Origin: Geobacillus thermodenitrificans subsp. thermodenitrificans DSM 465
GTDB lineage: Bacteria > Bacillota > Bacilli > Bacillales > Anoxybacillaceae
Reading direction: 5' to 3'
NCBI RefSeq assembly: GCF_000496575.1
Contig: NZ_AYKT01000001.1
Coordinates: forward strand, 372,001-436,000
DNA: 64,000 nucleotides
Part shown: piece after piece, positions 57,528-64,000 of the stretch
How positions within the stretch are numbered: position 1 is the stretch's first letter
Layout of the letters: the number at the start of each line of letters is the position of its first letter
The notes under the pieces: generated by a model
What the model saw: only the letters and a program-made list of their open reading frames with translations
The model's database searches: none
Told to the model about the DNA's origin: nothing
Position numbers and translations under genes: made by a program

Positions 57528-57678
57528 GCAAAAGAAAGGAAATTTCCGAAAAAGAGGCTTGCTCTTCGAAAAAGCGCCACAAAGAAAAGGAAAACGGGCC
57601 ACCGAAGGAGAAAAAAGTCATGAACGACTGAAAAAAACCATACATTGGAATAGGAACGACGAAAAGGGGGAGAAGCGG

Positions 57679-57930
57679 ATGTACCGCGGAAAAATCGCGG
57701 GTCAAGAAGTGATTGTCCGGCTGGGCAACCGAGTCAGCCGCCGCTATTTCAGCAACAATAAAATTTACCACATGGTTCTTTCGTATGGCGAATCGGCGTT
57801 TCGTAAAGGACAGGACACGTTTTGCATCTATAATGATCGCGTCGGTCTGATCGTCGCGGAAGTCGAGCAGCAGGATGTCCCGGTCATCCGGATCGACTAC
57901 ATTATTGAAAATGAAAATGTATACGAATAA
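57679..57930 (+). CDS. Small protein of unknown function
   Basis: I do not recognise this gene. The protein has 83 aa from ATG 57679 with AAAAGGGGGAGAAG upstream. It is mostly beta by appearance (KIAGQEVIVRLGNRVSRRYF; VGLIVAEVEQQDVPVIRIDY), basic in the N half and acidic at the end. The upstream in-frame stretch (57487-57678) is Lys/Arg-rich and lacks a ribosome site, so it is leader. Confidence 0.65.
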   Translation: MYRGKIAGQEVIVRLGNRVSRRYFSNNKIYHMVLSYGESAFRKGQDTFCIYNDRVGLIVAEVEQQDVPVIRIDYIIENENVYE

Positions 57931-58010
57931 CTGATTGACAAGAGAAGGCGAATGCGGTAATCTCTGGTGTAAGCGGTAACAAAAAATGCATTCGTCTGTT
58001 TCATCCCGAG

Positions 58011-58050
58011 ACAGACTTTTGCCGTGCAGGCAATCGTCTGTTTATTTTTT
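58011..58050 (+). terminator. Terminator upstream of the Spo0M-like gene
   Basis: ACAGAC/GTCTGT with an inner TTGCC/GGCAA stem, followed by TTATTTTTT. It ends the 57679 gene's transcript, 80 nt after its stop. Confidence 0.75.
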
Positions 58051-58128
58051 GGCTTTGGTTGAAACGGGCGGCGGCTGTTTTTCGTATATTGGAATGACAA
58101 GAGTGACAGACTAAAGAGGTGACAATTA

Positions 58129-58530
58129 GTGTTGCTGCGTAAAATGATGTCAAAGGTCGGGGTCGGGTCGGCGCGTGTCGACTTGATTTTAAATAAATCG
58201 TTATGGCGACAGGGTGAAACGATTCAAGGGGTCGTTCATATTTATGGCGGAACGGTCGAGCAGACGATCGAGCGGCTCGATGTTGAGCTTGTACAAAAAA
58301 CGATTGAAAACGGCAAGGAGCGCGATGCGGTCGTAGCTGTCATCCCGGCGGCTGGAGCGTTTGCGATCAAGCCGGGGGAGAAAAAGGAAATCCCGTTTGC
58401 TTACACGATCCCAGAGACGTTGCCGATGTCGCGTCCAGGCCGATCATACCGGTTCATCACCCGCCTCGATATCGAGGATGCGGTCGATACGCTCGACTTC
58501 GACTACGTGCAAATTTTACCGAAAAAATAG
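58129..58530 (+). CDS. Short SpoOM-family (arrestin-like) protein
   Basis: Spo0M proteins are arrestin-fold cytoplasmic proteins affecting sporulation control. This one has 133 aa, about half of B. subtilis Spo0M (258), and holds only the N-terminal arrestin-like domain: SARVDLILNKSLWRQGETIQGVVHIYGG and DTLDFDYVQILPK. A natural stop with no downstream Spo0M-like sequence follows, since the glpF regulatory region begins at once. So it is a short paralogue or C-terminal truncation. GTG 58129 follows AAAGAGGTGA. Confidence 0.8.
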   Translation: MLLRKMMSKVGVGSARVDLILNKSLWRQGETIQGVVHIYGGTVEQTIERLDVELVQKTIENGKERDAVVAVIPAAGAFAIKPGEKKEIPFAYTIPETLPMSRPGRSYRFITRLDIEDAVDTLDFDYVQILPKK

Positions 58531-58531
58531 G

Positions 58532-58561
58532 TTGACAACGCTTACAAACTTGCGCTATCCT
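58532..58561 (+). promoter_or_regulatory. glpFK promoter
   Basis: TTGACA at 58532, 18 nt, TATCCT at 58556. The -35 lies in the cre site. Confidence 0.7.
58533..58546 (+). promoter_or_regulatory. cre (CcpA) site in the glpFK promoter
   Basis: TGACAACGCTTACA matches TGWAANCGNTNWCA at 13 of 14 and overlaps the -35, predicting CcpA repression by steric block. Confidence 0.75.
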
Positions 58562-58596
58562 AAAGACAAGTTAATCATTTTGTGGCGGAGAAACGG

Positions 58597-58650
58597 AGAC
58601 CCACACATGTTTCCTTTGAATAGGGGAAGTGTGTGGGTCTTTGTTTTTTT
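58597..58650 (+). terminator. Leader terminator of glpFK, presumed GlpP antitermination site
   Basis: AGACCCACAC pairs perfectly with GTGTGGGTCT, with inner TTTCC/GGGGAA, followed by TTGTTTTTTT. It lies between promoter and glpF. In B. subtilis the glpFK and glpD leaders carry such terminators, overcome by GlpP with glycerol-3-phosphate. Confidence 0.85.
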
Positions 58651-58732
58651 GCCCAACGTGCAACCTTCCGGAAGGAGCACTGAAGCAGGAAATGGCAGAG
58701 GAAATCACGAATGAAAAGGGGGAAGAGACCAA

Positions 58733-59557
58733 ATGTCACCATTTTTAGGAGAACTCGTCGGAACGGCGCTGCTCATCATTTTCGGATCCGGGGTGTGCGC
58801 CGGCGTGAACTTAAAGAAATCGTATGCCGCGAATTCCGGTTGGATCGTGATTACGATGGGGTGGGGGCTAGCGGTCGCGATCGCAGCGTATGCCGTCGGT
58901 CAATATAGCGGCGCTCATCTCAATCCGGCCTTAACCGTGGCGTTGGCCATAAGCGGCGACTTCCCATGGGACGATGTACTGATGTATGTCATTGCTCAGG
59001 TACTTGGGGCGATGATTGGGGCGGCTGTTGTTTATCTCCACTATTGGCCGCATTGGAAAGAAACGGATGATCCTAGTATTAAGCTCGGTGTATTTGCTAC
59101 TAGTCCGGCCGTGCCGAATGTGTCTGCTAACTTGCTGAGCGAAATGATCGGTACGTTTGTGCTCGTCCTAGGGATTTTAGCCATTGGTGCCAACCGATTC
59201 GCCGATGGCCTCAACCCGTTTATTGTCGGCTTTCTCATTATCGCCATCGGCTTGTCGCTCGGCGGTACGACCGGGTATGCCATCAACCCGGCACGTGATT
59301 TCGGACCGCGCCTCGCCCACTTTTTGTTGCCGATCCCGGGAAAAGGACCATCAAATTGGTCGTACGCGTGGGTGCCGATTGTCGGGCCGCTGCTTGGCGG
59401 TGCGCTTGGCAGTCTAGTATATAAAGCGTTGTTTTTAGGAAAGACAAGTGCGGCGCTATGGGGCGTGCTCATTGCCGCGGCGGCGGTGCTGGCTGGAGCT
59501 GGCATGATGAAAGGAAAAGGGGCGGGCTCGGCGGTAGCGGATCGCCGTTCAGTTTGA
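58733..59557 (+). CDS. glpF: Glycerol uptake facilitator GlpF
   Basis: An aquaglyceroporin letting glycerol diffuse in. The protein has 274 aa with six TM helices and both half-helix motifs: HLNPALT and GYAINPARDFGPR. The Asp after the second NPA marks a glycerol rather than water channel. AAAGGGGGAAG precedes the ATG. It is first in glpFK, 66 nt before glpK. Confidence 0.96.
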   Translation: MSPFLGELVGTALLIIFGSGVCAGVNLKKSYAANSGWIVITMGWGLAVAIAAYAVGQYSGAHLNPALTVALAISGDFPWDDVLMYVIAQVLGAMIGAAVVYLHYWPHWKETDDPSIKLGVFATSPAVPNVSANLLSEMIGTFVLVLGILAIGANRFADGLNPFIVGFLIIAIGLSLGGTTGYAINPARDFGPRLAHFLLPIPGKGPSNWSYAWVPIVGPLLGGALGSLVYKALFLGKTSAALWGVLIAAAAVLAGAGMMKGKGAGSAVADRRSV

Positions 59558-59608
59558 TAGGAGGCCCGGTGTTTGCGGCGGTGTCATTGAGCTGAAAAAA
59601 TCGAGTAG

Positions 59609-61117
<1,509 letters not shown>

Positions 61118-61126
61118 CGGGAAGAA

Positions 61127-61160
61127 AACGGATACCCTTGGCTGAGGGTGTCCGTTTTTT
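61127..61160 (+). terminator. Terminator of glpFK
   Basis: AACGGATACCC pairs with GGGTGTCCGTT (one G-U) around TTGGCTGA, followed by TTTT. Confidence 0.88.
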
Positions 61161-61427
61161 GGTGGTTCAAAACAGGAGCAAAGCTGATGGCTAGCGAAGG
61201 GCAGGGATGTCAGCACACGCCCTGACAAGCCTTTACTTGTTCGCAACCCGTCTGGAAAAGAGAAAGACAACCGCTATCTTATTTTATAAAACTATGTGCT
61301 AAATATTCAAAAACCATAAAAAAGCAACAGCTGGCAAAAACCAAAACAACCTATCATCTCGCTTGCGTTGCAACATCAAGCAGCCAGCGCCTCAAAGTAA
61401 CTAAAATAGGCAGAAGAAACAAAAAGT
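61161..61427. other. AT-rich gene-free region before the SAM riboswitch
   Basis: No gene, RNA or repeat is recognised. Base composition falls well below that of the neighbours, especially 61275-61350. Confidence 0.5.
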
Positions 61428-61455
61428 TTGCACTTTTGTTTCCCCATGGTAATAT
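61428..61455 (+). promoter_or_regulatory. Promoter of the SAM-riboswitch transcript
   Basis: TTGCAC at 61428, 16 nt, TAATAT at 61450, ending 18 nt before the aptamer. Confidence 0.6.
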
Positions 61456-61473
61456 AAGAGTAAATTGCATATG

Positions 61474-61576
61474 TCTTATCAAGAGTGGGCGAGAGAACGG
61501 GCTTGATGACCCCACAGCAACCTGCCGCTGGCAAGGTGCTAAAACCCGCAAAGCGAGTTCGCTTTGGATGATAAGA
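61474..61576 (+). ncRNA. SAM-I (S box) riboswitch aptamer
   Basis: The conserved features are all present: P1 arms TCTTATC and GATAAGA, the AAGAG after P1, the GATGACCCCACAGCAACC segment (kink-turn/P2), and the CAAGGTGCTAA core of P3-P4. It binds S-adenosylmethionine and turns transcription off when SAM is high. A terminator follows at 61586-61623. Confidence 0.96.
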
Positions 61577-61585
61577 ACGGTTCCA

Positions 61586-61623
61586 CCCCTTTTCGCATCA
61601 TTCCGAGGCGAAAGGGGTTTTTT
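61586..61623 (+). terminator. SAM riboswitch expression-platform terminator
   Basis: CCCCTTTTCGC pairs with GCGAAAGGGG (one bulged T), followed by TTTTTT. It lies 10 nt after aptamer P1, as in other S-box leaders. Confidence 0.92.
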
Positions 61624-61649
61624 GATGGATGGGAGGTGAGGAAGAAACA

Positions 61650-61985
61650 ATGGCGGAACGATTTTCGATCCGCGCTTGCATGGCGGCACATTTGCCGGCT
61701 GCGGCGTTTGCGGTTCACGTTATGCGTTGCGTGCGGGCGGAACTCATTCAGTTTGATTCACAGGCGGTCGTGCATGTCGACCGTGAGGACGGGTATGTCC
61801 ATTTGTATGGGGAAGCACAAGGAACGATATTTTCTATCCTGCTAACGAACGCTGAGGTGGATGAATGGAAAGCGGAAGATCCGTATGCCCTTGACCGCTA
61901 TATATGGATGGAGCTAGGAAAAAAAGAAATTTTGCCTACGCGAATGACACCGTATTTGCGAGCAGTGTTTTCCATTGAGTCCTAA
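61650..61985 (+). CDS. Unrecognised protein under SAM riboswitch control
   Basis: I do not recognise this gene. The protein has 111 aa from ATG 61650, with GGAGGTGA upstream; ATG 61629 would add seven residues but overlaps that site. It has no signal peptide or clear TM. Seen are a Cys/Ala-rich N-terminus (RACMAAHLPAAAFAVHVMRC), a beta-like middle (AVVHVDREDGYVHLYG) and an acidic helix (NAEVDEWKAEDPYALDRYIW). Its only transcriptional input seems to be the SAM-I riboswitch, so a role in methionine, cysteine or SAM metabolism or transport is inferred. Confidence 0.7.
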   Translation: MAERFSIRACMAAHLPAAAFAVHVMRCVRAELIQFDSQAVVHVDREDGYVHLYGEAQGTIFSILLTNAEVDEWKAEDPYALDRYIWMELGKKEILPTRMTPYLRAVFSIES

Positions 61986-62001
61986 AAAGGAAGAACAACG
62001 A

Positions 62002-62200
62002 ATGACCGCAAAAAAATGGGCATATGCCATCATCCAAGTATCGCAGCACCAAAAACATGTTATCAAAACGCCGTCGGTCTGGAACGGTTAAGATACATAC
62101 AAACGAGACGCCTGAGACGCCGAAATGAACGTTTTTACAACTTGACGAGTCGGTTATCGGCGAGCTGATTGAAAGGATACAACACGAATTTGCCCGCTGA
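62002..62200 (+). pseudogene. Remnant of a small gene after the SAM-regulated gene
   Basis: ATG 62002 (AAAGGAAG upstream) opens MTAKKWAYAIIQVSQHQKHV and stops after 29 codons. One frame over, the reading continues as SGTVKIHTNETPETPK, meets a TGA, and goes on as TFLQLDESVIGELIERIQHEFAR to a stop at 62198. So one frameshift (possibly in the AAAA near 62061) and one nonsense change separate the parts of a roughly 65-aa gene. Product not recognised. Confidence 0.4.
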
Positions 62201-62631
62201 AGGGAAATGACATCACTTCGCATAAGGCAAGGCATTGAGCAAAAGAAAGAGAGGCTCGTGTCGGTTGGTGGTTCCGTTTGTCCGAGGAAGAGATGACGAG
62301 CCGAAAGAAAGCAAGAATCCTCATCGTCTGGGCCGCCTGTTGCCATCGATCTTTGGGCGTTAGGGCATGGCTAACGCCCTTCCATTTTCTTGTCTCGACC
62401 GCATGCCGATCGGTGGCATGAGTTTATCAGCTTTGTTTGATACAGGGGGGGAGTTGGGCTGAATCAGGAACGATTCCCGGTGAGGGGTCAACTCCTTGTT
62501 TGCAACGCGCGTTCGGGTTATTAAACGAAGGGCGGTGTGGACGGAAAGGGACGTTGATGTAAAAAGAGCTCTTTGGGGGTCGTGGTCTTTTCGATCCGAT
62601 GATATACTAGAAAAAGAGGGGAGGAGATTTA
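62201..62631. other. Gene-free region between the SAM-regulated locus and the thioesterase gene
   Basis: No convincing gene. It has one strong hairpin with T-rich tail (62356-62380). A TATACT near 62601 may be the -10 of the next gene. Confidence 0.45.
62356..62380 (+). terminator. Terminator-like hairpin without adjacent gene
   Basis: GGGCGTTAG pairs perfectly with CTAACGCCC around GGCATGG; the tail is TTCCATTTTCTTG. It may end the SAM-controlled transcript. Confidence 0.6.
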
Positions 62632-63114
62632 GTGGAAGAAACGATCGTTCACGCCATTCAAGATGACTATCCGGATGAATTTGCTTGGTGCTATGGCTGT
62701 GGCCGACTGAATGAACATGGCCACCATTTCCGCACTGGATGGCAGGGGGACAAGACGGTGACCATATACACGCCGCGCCCAGAACATACGGCCATCCCTG
62801 GATTTGTGTACGGCGGGCTGATCGCCTCGCTGATCGACTGCCACGGCACCGGCTCAGCAGCGCTTGCGTTGCACCGGAAAAATGGCCATGAGCCGGGCAG
62901 TGGGGAAGCGCCGCCGCGCTTTGTCACCGCTTCACTGCATGTCGATTTTCTCAAACCGACGCCGCACGGTGTGCCGCTTGTGGCCATCGGCACGGTGACG
63001 GAAATTCATCCGAAAAAATGGCAAGTCGACGCCGAAGTGTTTGCGAACGGCGAATTGTGTGCCCGCGGACAAGTCGTAGCTGTCGTCATGCCAAAAACAT
63101 TTGTCCGTCCTTAA
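62632..63114 (+). CDS. PaaI-family hotdog thioesterase, copy 1
   Basis: A predicted acyl-CoA or aryl-CoA thioesterase. The protein has 160 aa. An N-terminal CYGCGRLNEHGHHFR cysteine pair is typical of one PaaI-like subgroup. The hotdog core has FVYGGLIASLIDCHGTGSAAL (helix with catalytic Asp region) and VTASLHVDFLKPTP. The start is GTG 62632 with GGGGAGGAG upstream. Substrate unknown. Confidence 0.85.
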   Translation: MEETIVHAIQDDYPDEFAWCYGCGRLNEHGHHFRTGWQGDKTVTIYTPRPEHTAIPGFVYGGLIASLIDCHGTGSAALALHRKNGHEPGSGEAPPRFVTASLHVDFLKPTPHGVPLVAIGTVTEIHPKKWQVDAEVFANGELCARGQVVAVVMPKTFVRP

Positions 63115-63116
63115 CA

Positions 63117-63150
63117 AACAGCGAAAAGCGCCGGAGAGCCGCTGTTTTTT
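63117..63150 (+). terminator. Terminator after thioesterase copy 1
   Basis: AACAGCG pairs with CGCTGTT around a 16-nt loop, followed by TTTT. A competing larger stem (AAAGCGCCG at 63125 with CGGCGCTTT at 63165) is also possible. Confidence 0.65.
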
Positions 63151-63297
63151 GACAGCGCTTTCTTCGGCGCTTTGCAGCTGGAGTTCGACTAAGGACGGCA
63201 ATGTTGCTTTCGCGTTTAGTTTCTCTATTGGAGAAATCACGTTGTTGTATATTATCAACCTTCTAGCGTCCAAGAACGTTTAGTAGACATTGTTCTT

Positions 63298-63714
63298 TCA
63301 ACGTTTGTCCATAATCAGCACCGATGACGTAGCACTCGCTACCTCTTTGCCGTTTTGTCGTACGGTGGCGGTCACATAGGCGATAGTCCGGCCGAATTTT
63401 TCCACTTGTGCCTCGATTTCCGCTTCTCCGGCTTCCATCGGACGATGAAATGTCGTTTGCAAGTTGATTGACGCATGGAGTTGATCATCGCGAAGCAAGG
63501 TCGTCACCGCATAAGCCATCATAATGTCTGCCGCCGCTCCGACAAATCCGCCCATGATCACCCCATTGCCGTTAAGCAATGATTCGCTTACCGTCCATAC
63601 ACCTTTCGCATAGCCGTCCCGAGCTTCCGTCAAGTGAACGCCAAGTGTTACGTCGCATGGCGGCGGCGCGCTTTGACCAGTGATCACCTCGTGCAAGTTC
63701 GTCAATTGCTTCAT
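63298..63714 (-). CDS. PaaI-family hotdog thioesterase, copy 2
   Basis: A second predicted thioesterase, 138 aa from ATG 63714 (AAAGGGTG upstream; GTG 63723 would add three residues). The hotdog helix has GNGVIMGGFVGAAADIMMAYAV, followed by SINLQTTFHRPMEAGE and VEKFGRTIAYVTATV, the family's core. It is convergent with copy 1 and divergent from hutG. Substrate unknown. Confidence 0.85.
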   Translation of the reverse strand: MKQLTNLHEVITGQSAPPPCDVTLGVHLTEARDGYAKGVWTVSESLLNGNGVIMGGFVGAAADIMMAYAVTTLLRDDQLHASINLQTTFHRPMEAGEAEIEAQVEKFGRTIAYVTATVRQNGKEVASATSSVLIMDKR

Positions 63715-63857
63715 CTCTAACACCCTTTCTGTTATGAATCATGGTGGTTGTATTCGCCAAACAGCGACGATTTCCTCTTTTCTCGTTGGGAGGAAGGAGA
63801 ATGGAAAAGAGAAAGCGAAAAAGTCCAATCGAGGAAAACCGAAAGGAGGAAGAGTGG

Positions 63858-64000
63858 ATGTACCAACCACCAGAGGCGAGCTGCTGGACGGGGCGGGTGG
63901 ACAGTGTGAGCGATGAACGGGCGTTTCGTCTCCATCAGCGCATTCGCCTATTAGATTTATCGGGGCCATTAACGCCGTTGGAACAAGCAGCGGCTTTTAT
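63858..64000 (+). CDS. hutG: Formimidoylglutamase HutG (3' truncated by window edge)
   Basis: HutG hydrolyses N-formimidoyl-glutamate in histidine degradation; it belongs to the arginase fold. Only 47 codons are visible: MYQPPEASCWTGRVDSVSDE followed by RAFRLHQRIRLLDL. The WTGRVD and R-x-HQ elements are typical of HutG N-termini. GAAAGGAGG is 8 nt before ATG 63858. The metal-binding motifs lie beyond the window, so the call rests on the N-terminus alone. Confidence 0.65.
   Translation, partial: MYQPPEASCWTGRVDSVSDERAFRLHQRIRLLDLSGPLTPLEQAAAF

Noticed and set aside
58050-58128. Sigma-H promoter expected before a spo0M gene
   Set aside because: GGAATGA is present but the first -10 position and the -35 AGGA element do not fit.

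Overview
The window is a chromosome segment of a moderately GC-rich, spore-forming thermophilic Bacillaceae, most likely Geobacillus or a close relative. The evidence is spore genes (cotE, spoVK, sirA, sspO, sspL, a Spo0E-like phosphatase, a Spo0M-like gene), Bacillus-type regulators (glnR, lexA, a LevR-like activator, a SAM-I riboswitch), strong AGGAGG ribosome sites, frequent GTG/TTG starts and U-tailed terminators. No rRNA, tRNA, CRISPR array, insertion sequence or prophage was recognised.

The backbone follows the gene order I recall for Bacillus subtilis: miaB-ricA-cotE-mutS-mutL, miaA-hfq-spoVK, hflX-ynbB-glnR-glnA, lexA/yneA-yneB-ynzC-tkt-sirA-yneF, ccdA-ccdB-ccdC-yneK, sspO-acnA, and ypeP-ypeQ-DUF2564-csp. 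Accessory blocks are set between these. Positions 7.4-13.6 kb hold a LysM/NlpC-P60 wall hydrolase, a BCCT osmolyte transporter, a 14-TM drug exporter and a chemoreceptor. Positions 16.4-24.0 kb hold an acyl-CoA catabolism operon (two acyl-CoA ligases, acyl-CoA dehydrogenase, a frameshifted class III CoA-transferase, 3-hydroxyacyl-CoA dehydrogenase, thiolase). Positions 36.6-40.1 kb hold a heterodimeric ABC exporter with one degenerate ATP site. Positions 44.1-49.7 kb hold a sigma-54-controlled lactose/cellobiose-family PTS with a ChbG-type deacetylase, probably for chitobiose. Positions 58.5-61.1 kb hold a glpFK glycerol operon.

Much regulation can be read directly. Two exact WalR boxes precede two unlinked wall hydrolases. 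LexA boxes overlap both promoters between lexA and yneA. A -24/-12 promoter with an upstream cre lies before the PTS. A cre plus a leader terminator precede glpF. A sigma-D promoter precedes the chemoreceptor, sigma-G promoters precede two SASP genes, and candidate sigma-E/sigma-K promoters precede cotE. The cold-shock gene has a leader of about 130 nt, and perfect inverted repeats sit at the promoters of acnA and the ABC exporter.

The points most worth following are the SAM-I riboswitch (61474-61623) controlling an unrecognised 111-aa protein next to a decayed small gene; the G7-tract frameshift in the CoA-transferase; the unannotatably small GTG-start Spo0E-like gene at 40144-40323; and the PTS operon that pairs a deacetylase with no phospho-glycosidase.
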